Source: Symbiodinium natans (lineage: Eukaryota > Sar > Dinophyceae > Suessiales > Symbiodiniaceae). Taken from it: a DNA stretch of 64,000 bases. This document shows, in pieces, positions 19,438 to 30,033 of the stretch. The DNA lies in NCBI GenBank assembly GCA_905221605.1, contig CAJNDS010002679.1, forward strand, positions 463,501 through 527,500, read 5' to 3'. A program made the translations under genes and the position numbers. The notes under the pieces are model-generated. The model was not told the DNA's origin. It searched no databases and saw only the letters and a list, made by a program, of their open reading frames with translations. Positions within the stretch are counted from its first letter, which is position 1, and every line of letters starts with the position of its first letter.

Positions 19438-19516
19438 GCCACCATGAATGCCGGTTTCGGCTACCCCGACTCGATCACAGCGCGGGGGCGCCAAGCTTTG
19501 TGGCTCTTTTTCCTGG
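19438..19516 (+). CDS. Putative micro-exon
   Basis: After GGATGCAG. ATMNAGFGYPDSITARGRQA then LWLFFLG; CCCTAAA before and TTTAGGG after. Confidence 0.55.
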
Positions 19517-19595
19517 GGTTTAGGGTTTAGGGTTTAGGGTGTAGGGTTTAGGGTGTAGGGTTTAGGGCTATTGGTTCCTTTTTTGTTGTGTCCAC

Positions 19596-19694
19596 CTTGC
19601 TAGCCCCCCTTTTCGGGGTTCAAGGTTCCCTAAAAAAGTTACCAGCACCAAACATGGGTACCCTTAGTGGAATATGGCTCCTGGGCTACTGGTG
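19596..19694. mobile_element. Family B element, copy 2
   Basis: CTTGCTAGCCC at the left, GGGCTACTGG at the right, with internal GGGGTTCAAGGTTCCCT shared with copy 1. Confidence 0.6.
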
Positions 19695-19850
19695 GAGTGC
19701 AGACATGGCAGAATGGTCGATCAGCCAGCAGACGCCCTAAACCCTAAACCCAAAACCCTATAAACCCTAAACCCAACACCCTATACCCTATAAACCCTAA
19801 ACCCGAAACCCTGACACAGTGGGGAGCTTCAAAAGCCTGTCCCATTGCAG

Positions 19851-19912
19851 GAGGGAGTGCTGCTGTGACTCCAAAGAAACCAGGAATTGAGGCACAAGTA
19901 CGAACTTGTAAG
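19851..19912 (+). CDS. Putative micro-exon
   Basis: After CCCATTGCAG. One frame gives GSAAVTPKKPGIEAQVRTCK. Confidence 0.4.
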
Positions 19913-20062
19913 CCTAGCATCCGAACAACCTAAACTTCAAACCAGCTCCCCCTTAAAGCAACCTTAGAGCCTAAACCTAAACCCTAAACCCTAAACCCTA
20001 AACCCTAAGCCCTAAACCCTAAACCCTAAACCTCAAGACAAGACAAGAACCGGAATCCTGAG

Positions 20063-20137
20063 GGTGCACATGCTCTGCACTTCTCTGGTGGCCCTTTGCT
20101 TCGAGAAGCCGCGCTTTGCAGAGGCTGCGATATATGG
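20063..20137 (+). CDS. Putative micro-exon
   Basis: After AATCCTGAG. VHMLCTSLVALCFEKPRFAE then AAIYG; TTTAGGG array follows. Confidence 0.5.
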
Positions 20138-20675
20138 GGGTTTAGGGTTTAGGGTTTAGGGCTCTTTGCTGGTCTGGGGTTTAGGAAAATAAGGGACCCC
20201 TAAAATAGGCCCCCAAGCAGTAGGATTCCCTTATGATAAGGACCCCCAATAAGGTACGCCTGATGTCGGAAACCCCCTTTTTGGGTTTCAGGGTTTAGGC
20301 TGTAGGGGTTAGGGTTAAGGGTTTAGGAATTAGTTTCAGGGTTTAGGGCCTAGGGTTAAGGGGTTAGGGCTTAGGGTTGAGGATTTAGTTTCAGGATTCA
20401 GGCTTTAGGGTTTAGGAGTTTAGGGTTTGGGGTTGAGCCTCAGGGTTTTCAGGGCTTCAGAGGCTTTCAGGGGCTTTCAGGGCGTCTCGGGGTCTCAGGG
20501 TTTCGGGGTTGTTTCAGGAAACACGCACCTGGACCCTTGAGTGCCGAGCCCCAGACTCGAAATCCTGGTGGGTTTAGGGTTTAGGGGTTAGGGGTTCAGG
20601 GTTTAGGGTTTGTGGGTTTAAGGTTCATGGGTTGTGAAATTCTTGTCCCTCACAGCCCCCCATGCTGGCAAGTTA

Positions 20676-20785
20676 CTTGTTAGCCCCGTGGCACCCGTTC
20701 CCTTTTTGTTGGTTCAAGGTTCCCTTACAAAGTCACCAAGTCAAAGAATGGCTGGCGCCTTGTTATGATCTGGGGTTGCTGGGCT
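20676..20785. mobile_element. Family B element, copy 3
   Basis: CTTGTTAGCCCCGTGG at the left, internal TTGGTTCAAGGTTCCCTTA. The right end is degenerate. Confidence 0.5.
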
Positions 20786-20930
20786 GAGAGGTTTGGGGTT
20801 TGGCCATCTTTCTACACATCCATATTCTGGGAACTTTCATCCTAGGACCCCAAACCCTAACACCCTCAAAACCATAAACCCGAATCACGCCAACACTCAA
20901 AGAAGGCTTGGGTGGTACTGCCCATTTCAG

Positions 20931-20990
20931 CCTGGGCCCAAGCGGTGAGCTTCTGCTGTGGGGGCGGAAGTGTCCGCCAGTTTGCGCACC
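20931..20990 (+). CDS. Putative micro-exon
   Basis: After CCCATTTCAG. Either a very short exon ending at AAGCG/GTGAGC or a longer frame SLGPSGELLLWGRKCPPVCA. Confidence 0.35.
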
Positions 20991-21092
20991 CTAAATGTTT
21001 AAGGGTTTGAGGGTTTAGGGGTTTTGAGGTCATTAAGGGTTGAGGGGGCCGAGGGGCCCAAGATTTTAAAGATCCTGATGTCGTGATATCAA

Positions 21093-21212
21093 AAAGTGCA
21101 CCCCTACTGAAAGCACGCTGAAGATGTGAAAATGCCTGAGAGCTAGGCCACTTATACAGTACCCTATCAAGAAAAGTGCACCCTTTTTACCTTCTTGGTT
21201 ACTGGGCCACTA
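21093..21212. mobile_element. Possible small element
   Basis: AAAAAGTGCACCC and GAAAAGTGCACCC occur 80 bp apart as direct repeats in unique sequence; the right end GGTTACTGGGCCACTAAG resembles the ends of element families B and F. Confidence 0.35.
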
Positions 21213-21311
21213 AGTAGGTGAGCTAGGGTTCGGTGTAAGGGTTAACCCTAAACCCTAAACCCTAAACCCTAAACCCTAAACCCTAAACCCTAAACCCTAA
21301 ACCCCAAACAG

Positions 21312-21407
21312 GGCTACCCCCAATTTTCGGGAGATGGGTGTCGCCCAAGGTCGTGCAAGGCGCCTCGCTTCTGACAAACAACACGGCCATGCTCTACGGA
21401 GGCCTGG
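21312..21407 (+). CDS. Putative exon, Kelch-like
   Basis: After CAAACAG. PPIFGRWVSPKVVQGASLLT then NNTAMLYGGLG. The ...TAMLYGG ending resembles the strand of a Kelch repeat (hydrophobics before GG). CCCTAAA array before, TTTAGGG/TTTGGGG array after. Confidence 0.5.
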
Positions 21408-21410
21408 GTT

Positions 21411-21668
21411 CGGGGTTTAGGGTTTGGGGTTTAGGGTGTAGGGTTTGGGGTTTAGGGTTTGGGGTTTGGGGTTTAGGGTTTAGGGTTTAGGGTTTGGGGT
21501 TTAGGGTTTAGGGTTTGGGGTTTAGGGTTTGGGGTTTAGGGTTTGGGGTTTAGGGTTTAGGGTTTGGGGTTTAGGGTTTAGGGTTTGGGGTTTAGGGTTT
21601 GGGGTTTTTAGGGTTTAGGGTTTGGGGTTTAGGGTTTAGGGTTTAGGGTTTGGGGTTTAGGGTTTCGG
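21411..21668. repeat. Alternating TTTAGGG/TTTGGGG array
   Basis: About 36 heptamers mixing TTTAGGG and TTTGGGG in a roughly repeating higher-order pattern. Confidence 0.95.
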
Positions 21669-21865
21669 GTTTGGGGGTTAGGGTTGAGGGTTCGGGGTTG
21701 GGGCTGAGGAGGGACCCGAGGCCCCTAAACCCTAAACCCCAAACCCGAAGCTCTAAACCCCAAACTAAACCCCAAACCCTAAACCCCAAACCCTAAACCC
21801 TCAACCCGAAACCCAAAACCCCTCTGTAACGTGAAATTACTCATCTGTCAAAAAAACGCTCCTCA

Positions 21866-21970
21866 AACTGTCCGCGGCGCTTTCCTCGAGACCTAAAGGC
21901 CCCTTCCTCCGAATGCTCAAGACTGCGCCTCTGGCACTTGTTTCTGTCCTTGAGCCCTACAGTGCCCTAC
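21866..21970 (+). CDS. Putative exon
   Basis: NCPRRFPRDLKAPSSECSRL then RLWHLFLSLSPTVPY; no clear acceptor. Confidence 0.35.
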
Positions 21971-22710
21971 AGATGATGTAGGGTTTGCGGGTTAGGGTTT
22001 TTAGGGTTTAGAGTTTCATATTAAGGGGTACAAGGAGAGACCACTAGAAGGCCCACCTTTAATCTTTTTCCCCTGTGTAGCCCCTAAAAATAGTCCCTAC
22101 ACACCGAAGTAGCCCCCAAACAACCCCGAAGCAACCCCTAAGGTCCCTTGTAAGGGTCCCCCCCCCATTAGTGCCTTCATGATATAGGGTTTAGGGTTTA
22201 GGGTTAAGGGCTTAGGGTTGGCAAGTCTACGGCTGCAGGGTCTTGGGCTAGGCTCAGAAAGAAGCCGCAGCATGAGCCCGTTTCTGCGTCTGTAGGGCCT
22301 CGGGTCAGATTGAAACGGTAAAGGGTTTAGGGTTTAGGGTTTAGGGTTTAGGGTTTAGGGTTTAGGGTTTAGGTTATATTGGTTGGCGGTCTCTTTAAGT
22401 AGGGTTTCTGTTTTGTAGGGGATTCTTAGTTGGGTATCTAGCTGTATTCAGGTATAAGGGCAACAGCCAACGGCCTTTATAAGGTTTAGGGTTTAGGGTT
22501 TAGGGTTTAGGGTTTAGGGGGTAGGCACTTATGGAGTTAGGCATGCATTCTCCCCCCTGTATGCTCTACCCCTTGAAGGGCTTGTATGTAACTTTCAAGG
22601 TTCTGCATCGTATCACGGGCCTGCAGAGGGACCATACTTAAGAGGGGTGATCACACATATTAAAATATATTCATATTACAGTATGCATATATATATATAT
22701 TTATACAAAG

Positions 22711-22761
22711 TATGGATAGATAGATAGATAGATAGATGGATAGATAGATAGATAGATAGAA
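22711..22761. repeat. (GATA)n microsatellite
   Basis: About twelve GATA units with one GATG variant. Confidence 0.97.
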
Positions 22762-22813
22762 AGGGGTTAGCAAAAAAGGTTTTGAAGGTTGTAAGTTCAC
22801 CTGCCAACTCCAG

Positions 22814-22891
22814 GCGTGGCCTTTGTCTCCATGGTCGCCGCGACCTGAGGGTGAACTCGCTTGGGGCAAATCGGGAGCCTCGAAGGCGTGA
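22814..22891 (+). CDS. Putative exon with stop
   Basis: After AACTCCAG. AWPLSPWSPRPEGELAWGKS then GASKA and TGA. Confidence 0.45.
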   Translation, partial: AWPLSPWSPRPEGELAWGKSGASKA

Positions 22892-23180
22892 AATTGAGGT
22901 TTAGAGTTTAGAGTTTAGGGTTTAGGGTTTAGGGAGAGGGCTCATGGGCTTCATCTGTTAGGGATGTGTAGGGGTTTTGCGGTGTTATCGACGTATCGCG
23001 GGTTCAGGAGTCATGGTGGGGGCCTTATGGAGCTTAGGGCTTGGCGTTTGAGGGGTTTTGAGTGTTCAGCCTCGCTTGGCGGGTCCACACCCACAATCGC
23101 TACACCCTCAGCCCTAAGCCCTAAACCCTAAACCCTAAAACCCTAAACCCTAAAGCCTAAACCCTTGTCTGCTTGCTGAG

Positions 23181-23247
23181 TCCTCATCGACGCCCATGTT
23201 CACATTCATCCTCGAGCTCTTCAAGAAGAGGAGGGGGCTGCTTCTCT
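23181..23247 (+). CDS. Putative micro-exon
   Basis: After TTGCTGAG. SSSTPMFTFILELFKKRRGL then LL; CCCTAAA before and TTTAGGG-derived array after. Confidence 0.5.
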
Positions 23248-23835
23248 TAGGGGCCAAGGGGTTTAGGGTTTTGGGGTTTCAGGGTTTTAGGGTTTTTGGG
23301 TTTTAGGGTTCTAGGGTTTTAGGGTTTAGGGTTTTAGGGTTTTAGGGTTTCAGGGTTTAGGGTTTAGGGTTCAGGGCCTAAATCCCTGAATCCGGTGCAT
23401 GCCGGGCTGCCTCTTCACGTTGTAGTCCTCCCTGCATGTGAGGCAAACTTCACTCTGGGAACCGAAGCTTGAAAACCTGTGCCCCCACAGGCTTAGGGTT
23501 TAGGGTTTTGGTTTAGGGTTTAGGGTGCAGGGTTTAGGGGTTTACGAGAGAAAGCCATAGCTAAGCCCCAACCGAAAGGACTTTGATGCTTCCTCCCCGG
23601 GCCAAACTCTGCACCAGTATCCGGAAGCACCAAACAGACCTGGGAGGCTCAAAGACCTACTGCCTTAAGAGCTCGTTTAGCCTGCGAGTAACCCTAGACC
23701 CTGGTGTTTGTCCAGTATGTACAGTTGCATTAGTTTTTACATTTTTACATGCTTTGTTTGTAATGCACCTCCCCTACTGAAGCCTTATTGTTTTTGAGCT
23801 CTGAAAGGTGAGAATGCTAAGCTCCGTTTGTTGAG

Positions 23836-23932
23836 GCGCGCACTGGACGTCATGACCGCCGCCTCGGTTATGCTGGTGTGCGTCTCCTCTGCACGTACGC
23901 TGCGTGCCCTGACCCCGAGAGACCCTGCGTAA
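23836..23932 (+). CDS. Putative exon with stop
   Basis: After GTTGAG. RALDVMTAASVMLVCVSSAR then TLRALTPRDPA and TAA. Confidence 0.5.
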
Positions 23933-23999
23933 CCCTACACCCTCAGCCCCTAAACCCCAAACCGTCGAACCTTACACCACTAAGCCCTAACACCATAAG

Positions 24000-24133
24000 A
24001 CCCTAAAACCCTAAAACCCTAAAACCCTAAACCCTAAACCCTAAACCCTAAACCCTAAACCCTAAACCCTAAACCCTCAACCCTCAACCCTAAACCCTAA
24101 ACCCTAAACCCTAAACCCTAAACCCTAAACCGT
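24000..24133. repeat. CCCTAAA array
   Basis: About nineteen units, the first few CCCTAAAA. Confidence 0.96.
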
Positions 24134-24802
24134 GCTGGGTCCGGCTCGCAGAGGGAGTGTATAAGGGTGAATATTTGAGAATGATGGCGTTTAGGGTTTT
24201 GGGGCTTCTGGGGTTTAGGGTTTAGGGCCTAGGGCTTGTGGTTTAGGGTTTAGGGTTTAGGGTTTAGGGTTTAGGGCTTGTTGTTTAGGGTTTTTTCGGC
24301 CTTTTGGGCTCAGGGCTTTAGGGCTTTAGGGCTTCAAGGCAGCTGTAGGGCTTTTAGGGTTCAGGGGTCTAGGGCTTTGGGGTTCGAGGGCTTGGGGTTT
24401 TTGGGGCTGTTGGGCTTTTGGGGTTTAGGGCTTTCTGGCGTTTTTTGGGTTATGTTTCTGGTAGGGGTTTTAGGGTTTAGGGTTTAGGGCTTAGGCATAG
24501 GGTTGAAGTTCACAACCCCAAGCCCCCAACATTCTCAACCCTAAGCCCCGAAAGTCCTCAACCGCAGAGGCCCTAAACCCTGAAACCATCCCCCACAACC
24601 TAAACTATACCAAGCCAAAAGCCCTGGCAGCAGAACCCCAAACAGGCCTAAAAGGGTTGAGGGTTGAAAAGGGTTAGGGTTCGGGCTCAGGGTTTAGAGT
24701 TTAGGGTTTAGCCCTAAACCCTAAACCCTAAACCCTAAACCCTACACCCTAAACCAGGCTCCAAGGGCCCTGAATAAACCCCTAAACCCCTCCGCCCCTC
24801 AG

Positions 24803-24885
24803 GCTTTGGCAGTGCCTTCTGCGTGCGTGGGGAGAAGGCGCCCAACTTCGTCTGCTTCCCAACATGCCCCCCCCAAGTCTCCGAG
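24803..24885 (+). CDS. Putative micro-exon with GT donor
   Basis: After CCCCTCAG. FGSAFCVRGEKAPNFVCFPT then CPPQVSE, ending at GAG/GTGAGGG. Four Cys. The following intron begins with TTTAGGG and the next candidate exon (25464) is preceded by CCCTAAA. Confidence 0.6.
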
Positions 24886-25204
24886 GTGAGGGTTTAGGGT
24901 TTAGGGTTTAGGGTTTAGGGTTTAGGGTTTAGGGTTTAGAGTTTAGGGTTTAGGGTTTAGGGTGCTAGGGGCAACGGCTCAGACTGCCATAGGGCTTCTT
25001 CTTACAAGGACAAGGGGTGAATGGGCTGAGTTAGAGGTTTGGAGGGCTTGTAGGTCTTACTGGCTTTGCATGGCCTATGGGCTTGACAGTTCCGAGGCAA
25101 ATGCTACACACCCTACATAAATCCGGATACCCGACACGCTACACCTACATACCTTAAACCTTAAGCTGCCCAACCAAACCCCTAATTGCCCCACGCACCC
25201 CGAA

Positions 25205-25365
25205 ACCAGCTAAACCCCCCACCCCCCCCCCCCGCCACCCCCCCCCCGCCACCCCCCCCCACCCCCCACCCACCCCACCCCCCCCCCCCAACCCCCCCCC
25301 CACCCACCCCCCCCCCACCCCACCCCCCCGCCCCCCCCAAGCGCCCCACCCCCCCCCCCCCCCAC
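25205..25365. repeat. Poly-C/CCCCACCC tract
   Basis: 160 bp of C with scattered A and G. Pro-rich and Gly-rich ORFs on the two strands are artefacts. Confidence 0.97.
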
Positions 25366-25463
25366 ACCTAAAACCCTAAACCCTAAACCCTAACCCTAAA
25401 CCTAAACCCTAAACCCCAAACCCTAAACCCTAAACCACCCCCCCCAAAAAAAAAAAAAAACAG

Positions 25464-25529
25464 GCCGCCTCATTGTTGGCCTTGGTGTTCGCCTCGGCTG
25501 GCTCGCTACTTCGCGCCTCGGCTGAATGC
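25464..25529 (+). CDS. Putative hydrophobic micro-exon
   Basis: After an A run and AACAG. AASLLALVFASAGSLLRASA; CCCTAAA upstream, long TTTAGGG array downstream. Confidence 0.5.
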
Positions 25530-25551
25530 ATTAGGGCTTTAGGTTTAGCTA

Positions 25552-25667
25552 GGGTTTAGGGTTTAGGGTTTAGGGTTTAGGGTTTAGGGTTTAGGGTTTA
25601 GGGTTTAGGGTTTAGGGTTTAGGGTTTAGGGTTTAGGGTTTAGGGTTTAGGGTTTAGGGTTTAGGGG
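25552..25667. repeat. Perfect TTTAGGG array
   Basis: About sixteen units. Confidence 0.98.
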
Positions 25668-25766
25668 GCTGAACTAAGATCTAATTCGGGAGCTTTCGGG
25701 ACTCAGGGAGTTGTAGGGCGGAGGGTTTAGGGTGGGCTGGGCGTTCTGGGGGTCTAGGGCTCAAGG

Positions 25767-25867
25767 TTGGAATATTCCCTCTTATACTCACAGTCCTGAA
25801 TAGGGAATATACCAGGGGGTAGTACAATCCGTATTAAGGACTGCCGGTATAAGGGGGAACGTCCCAA
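25767..25867. mobile_element. Family A inverted-repeat element, copy 1
   Basis: TTGGAATATTCCCTCTTATA at the left; TATAAGGGGGAACGTCCCAA at the right; internal AGTCCT and AAGGACT also pair. Confidence 0.7.
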
Positions 25868-26224
25868 GTTTTAGGACTTATCGCTCGGGTTTTGCAAGGC
25901 AAGCTACAGGGGTTCAGGGGTTTAGGGTTCAGGGTTCCCTCAACCCTAAACCCTCGGGGGGTTAAGGGTTTTGGGTTTAGGCTTTAGGCGTTTGGGGTGG
26001 TTTAGGGTCTAGGGCCTAGGTTTTTGGTTTGGATTATTTAGGTGAGAAGGGAAACAAGCACGCAGCTAGCGTCATGCGCCCGAAACTTGGGGTGTTCAGA
26101 GTTTAGACTTACATGGGTTCAGCTTTGTTTGGGGGGGCTTAGGGGGGTTTAGGGTTTGGGGTTTAGAGCAACCCCTGGTGTCCGAGGTGCGATGCGAGGC
26201 GTTTGGCAGCATGCGCCCCTGATG

Positions 26225-26447
26225 GCAATGAGGGTCTAGGGGTGTAGGGGTTTACGGGTCTAGGGGTTCAGAGGTCTATTGGTTTGAGGGTTTAGGGGTT
26301 TAGGGGTCTAGGGGTTTAGAGGTCTAGGGGTTTAGGGGTTTAGGGGTTTAGGGGTTTAGGGGTGTAGGGGTTTAGGGGTTTAGGGGTTTAGGGGTTTAGG
26401 GGTTTAGGGGTTTAGGGGTTTAGGGGTTTAGGGGTTTAGGGGTTTAG
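26225..26447. repeat. TTTAGGGG octamer array
   Basis: About 26 octamers with TCTAGGGG and TGTAGGGG variants. Confidence 0.96.
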
Positions 26448-26451
26448 GGTT

Positions 26452-26520
26452 GACTACGCCAAGGAGCTCCTCAGCATCAACCTGTCGCCGATGCGGCCGC
26501 TCGCCCCAGATTCGGGCTTC
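26452..26520 (+). CDS. Putative micro-exon
   Basis: DYAKELLSINLSPMRPLAPD then SGF. Only TTTAG/GG of the array precedes it, so the array itself may supply the acceptor. Confidence 0.5.
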
Positions 26521-26822
26521 AGGGTGTGTTTAGGGTTCAGGGTTCAGGGTTTAGGGTTTAGGGTTAGGGTTTAGGGTTTAGGGTTTTGGGGGCGGGGCTT
26601 TGGGGCCTTTGGGGGCTTTGGGGGTCTGAGAATTTTTGTGGGGTTATGGGAGGTTTGGGGGGCTTTGTGGGCCCCCCCGCCACCATCCCTCCCAACCCTA
26701 AACCCTAAACCCTAAACCCCAAACCCTAAAACCCTAAACCCTAAACCCTAAACCCTAAACCCTAAAACCCCCAAAACCCCTAAACCCTAAACCCGAAACC
26801 CCCCAAGCCCCAAACCCCCTCC

Positions 26823-26913
26823 AACCCTGAGGCTTGTATTCTGGAGCGGCCCTAAACCCTAAACCCTAAGCCCTAAACCTCTCAAAACCCTGAGGCTCTT
26901 ATTCTGGAGCGGC
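26823..26913. repeat. 28-bp direct duplication around a CCCTAAA array
   Basis: 26823-26850 and 26886-26913 match at 26 of 28 positions (AACCCTGAGGCT..ATTCTGGAGCGGC). Between them lie 35 bp of CCCTAAA-type sequence. Confidence 0.9.
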
Positions 26914-26962
26914 TTCTGGTCCTTCTGGATCACTCTGGCTATGGTGATTGTGAACGAGAAGG
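26895..26962 (+). CDS. Putative membrane-segment micro-exon with GT donor
   Basis: After CCCTGAG. LLFWSGFWSFWITLAMVIVN then EK, ending at AAGG/GTGAGG. Its first 19 bases are part of the duplication at 26823, so the acceptor is duplicated too. Confidence 0.55.
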
Positions 26963-27027
26963 GTGAGGCTGGGCTCAGGGTTTAGTATTAGGGTTTAGGG
27001 TTTGGGGTTTGGGGTTTACTTGGTCTG

Positions 27028-27120
27028 GGAGTACTATACTTTAATACTTTTTTTGGTTCTGGGTTCCTATTATAGCTACTTATACCTAAAAAGTATATAC
27101 TTTTTTTCCAGGGTCTACTC
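27028..27120. mobile_element. Family D element, copy 1
   Basis: GGGAGTACTATACTTTAATA... to ...AAGTATATACTTTTTTTCCA; about 80% identical to 45514-45606. Confidence 0.6.
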
Positions 27121-27386
27121 CAAAGCTAAGTTTAGGGTTTAGGGCTAGAGCTTAGGGCTTGGGTTGGATAGGGGGTTGGGGTTTAGGTTTAGAGGCTTTA
27201 GGGCTTAGGGTTTAGGGCTTAGGGCTTAGGGCTTAGGGCTTAGGGTTTAGGGTTTAGGGTTTAGGGTTTAAGAGGCCTCAGAGGCTCGGAAGCTCCCCCT
27301 TGAGTTTAACCTGACGTGGTCTGTCGGGGTTGGCTGCAAGCCATCCCGACGACCTGTCATCCGGCCGGGTGGTTGTGGATTCAGGG

Positions 27387-27462
27387 GTTTGGGGTTTAGG
27401 GTTTAGGGTTTAGGGTTTAGGGTTTAGGGTTTAGGGTTTAGGGTTTAGGGTTTAGGGTTTAG
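27387..27462. repeat. TTTAGGG array
   Basis: About eleven units. Confidence 0.97.
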
Positions 27463-27562
27463 CGCTAGGGGGTTTGGCAAGGATCTTGGCTGTGCTGGGG
27501 TGCCGCAGCATGGTTTCCGCTTCTGACCCGATCTGTGTGCAGGGTTCCACATGCCACTATAG

Positions 27563-27741
27563 GACCGGCAGTAGGCCTTTTTTCCCTGTTTGCAGGGTTT
27601 AGGGTTTAGGGTTTAGGGTTTAGGGTTTAGGGTTTAGGGGTTAGGGGTTAGGGGTTAGGGGTTAGGGGTTTAGGGTCCCTTATATTCCCCTTAAAACCAA
27701 AAAGGGCACCCTTGTTATTCCCAGCTTACTCCTGGGTCTAG
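27563..27741. mobile_element. Family C element with expanded internal TTTAGGG array
   Basis: Left end GACCGGCAGTAGGCC, right end TTACTCCTGGGTCTAG (inverted repeat), shared with 36855-36961 and 53719-53827. Here the internal TTTAGGG of the other copies is replaced by about twelve TTTAGGG/GTTAGGG units (27597-27674). Confidence 0.75.
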
Positions 27742-28412
27742 GCCACCATGCCGGCCGCATTCCCGGACATGCGCTGTCCACGCATCAGTCGACTCATTCT
27801 GGGGTTGGGTTTGGTGTCTTAACTTTAAATGCAAACCCCCCGGATTCACCTTAACTTGAAGTACAAAGACCTTAGCGGCTGCTAGATTCATGAGGGTTTG
27901 TGCTTTGTGGTTGGGGGGGTTGCTGCTGTGGTCCTGGAGGCATGGCACTTTGCATGGTCCAGGTTCATCTCTGTCAATGAGAGCATGAAGCAGCCTTCAC
28001 ATGAGCATGCCACGTTCCTGAATCCTGAACACCCTACTCTTACAGGCTCAGCCCCTATTCCCAAACCCCTCCAAGCCATCAAGCTGTAAGCCCTAAACCC
28101 TGAAGCCTAAACCCAACACCATAAACTCTCAAACCGCAGGCCCTGAAAGGAAGCCCGAGATCCGAACACCCTAAAACATAAATCGGGACCGACCCTGAAA
28201 TCCCACGAGGTATGAGCCCTTACAACACGGCCACATATCCTACAAATACATAGTAAATACATCCATCTCTCTCTTTCTCTCGTATTTGTTATGTACATAT
28301 ACTGGTTTTTCTCTATATAGGTTTATTTGCACAGCTATTTGTTGATAATATGTATGTATATATATATATATATGCATTTTCAGATATGTTTGTTTCGTCT
28401 TCCCGAGTCCAG
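27742..28412. other. Mostly unique sequence, no firm gene
   Basis: Short ORFs on both strands (27715-28298) without recognisable features; a (TA)n run at 28355-28372. No telomere arrays longer than two units. Confidence 0.4.
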
Positions 28413-28478
28413 GCACTGACGCACTTCCACAGCCTCTCTGGCGAAGCCAAGCTTTCGCGCCCTGGACTCTATTTGCAG
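28413..28478 (+). CDS. Putative 66-nt exon, phase 0/0
   Basis: Bracketed by GAGTCCAG and TTGCAG/GTTCTT. 22 codons ALTHFHSLSGEAKLSRPGLY then LQ. Confidence 0.55.
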
Positions 28479-28656
28479 GTTCTTAATAGTGAATTAGGGA
28501 AGTAGGGGATTGCGGAATTAGTTAGGGTGCAGGGCTTAGGGCATAGGGTCTATAGGATTTAGGGTGCAGGGTTTGGGGTTCAGGGGAATAGGGGGTTGAG
28601 TCGGTTCACCTCACATTCTTCAGAAAGGATTGAATAGAGAGCCTCCCCATAATCAG

Positions 28657-28719
28657 AGCGGCAAGCTTCAGATGCGAGCTGCAACAACAACTGCCAGCCT
28701 GAATAGAATCTTGGACTGA
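28657..28719 (+). CDS. Putative exon with stop
   Basis: After CATAATCAG. SGKLQMRAATTTASLNRILD then TGA. Confidence 0.45.
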   Translation, partial: SGKLQMRAATTTASLNRILD

Positions 28720-29060
28720 TGAAGAGTCCACCCTCCCAAACCCTAAACCCAAACCCTAAACCCTAAAACCCTAAACCCTAAACCCTTCAGCTTGAAAGCC
28801 TAAACCCTCAATCACCTGGCGTGGGGGAGTTTTGAGATCATTAGGTTTAGGGCTTAGGGTTTTTGAGGGGTTTCGGCTTTAGGGCTTCTAGGGTTCTGAC
28901 CTCAACCCTAAACCCTAAACCCTAAACCCTGGGGTTGGGGCAGGTTCAGGGAGGACAAATCTGAATCTGCGACCGTGACGTTGCGCGACGGTTAGAGTTA
29001 GACTTCAACAAGGCCCCCGGTTAGGGGTTTAGGGTTTAGGGTTTAGGGTTTAAGTTTTAA

Positions 29061-29108
29061 GGCTCGATGGGCTCCCACTTCGCGGGACTGACCTTCAGCA
29101 CTACAAGC
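29061..29108 (+). CDS. Putative micro-exon
   Basis: GSMGSHFAGLTFSTTS after a TTTAGGG array. Confidence 0.3.
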
Positions 29109-29164
29109 CCCCCCACCTTTTGGTAGGCTACCTAAGAGGCTTGAGGTCGGGAATGACTACAAAG

Positions 29165-29247
29165 AAGTGCTTTTGTGATCTTAAGGCCAGGATTTCCCCG
29201 AGGTTCTGTCTCCAACGCTACGCGGACCAAGTCCCCGAAGCGTTTTT
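29165..29247 (+). CDS. Putative micro-exon
   Basis: KCFCDLKARISPRFCLQRYA then DQVPEA, followed by a TTTAGGG array. Confidence 0.4.
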
Positions 29248-29921
29248 TTAGGGTTTAGGGTAGGGTTTAGGGTTTAGGTTTAGGGTTTAGGTTTAGGGTT
29301 TAGGGTTTAGGGTTTAGGGTGTAGGGTTTAGGGTTTAGGGTTTAGGGTTTAGGGTTTAGGGTTTAGGGTTTAGGGTAGCCTCAGCCCCTCACGCCCCAGA
29401 CCGTTTATACAATTTCGTACCTACGAAAGCTTGAAAGCACATTCGCCCTCAGCCCACCCCGCCCCCCCTGTTGTTGAATTTGGGTTTCGGGTTTAGGGTT
29501 GAGGGTTTAGGGTTTAGGGTTTGGGGTTTAGGGTTTAGGGTTTAGGGTTTGGGGTTCAGGGTTCAGGATTTAGGGTTTAGGTTTTGGGGCATGAGCCTTG
29601 TCCATCATGCCACTGGATCCTGGCAAGGTTCCTCCTCTCCATCATTTCAGCGATTGCTTCCTGGCATCAAGGGACTAAGACTGGTTCCCCTGAGGTTGTA
29701 CCCCTAAAGGCTCGGGATTAGGGTTTGGGGTTTAGGGTTTAGGGTTTGGGGTTTGGGGTTTAGGGTTTAGGGTTTAGGGTTCGGGGTTTAGGGTTTAGGG
29801 TTTAGGGTTGTCGTACTATGCTCCCAACATGGCCCTTATCCTACCTTAGTCAGGGACCTGTAAGCAGGATCCCCAAAACCTAAGGTGACCACCTTAGGAG
29901 TTTAAGGTCGAGTCCCTTGAC

Positions 29922-30029
29922 GGCTGAGTAGCTGAGTGAGTGCACTTTACACTTTCTGGGATACTATAGCCCTGTATAGAACTGAAAAGTGTACACTTTT
30001 TTCTGGGGCTTATGAACTCAGCAACTAAG
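29922..30029. mobile_element. Family F inverted-repeat element
   Basis: Left GGCTGAGTAGCTGAGTGAG, right TGAACTCAGCAACTAAG; internal AAGTGTACACTTTT palindrome. Partner of 3660-3747. Confidence 0.6.
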
Positions 30030-30033
30030 ATGG

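Noticed and set aside
25182-25371. Pro-rich and Gly-rich ORFs
   Set aside because: Poly-C tract read on either strand.
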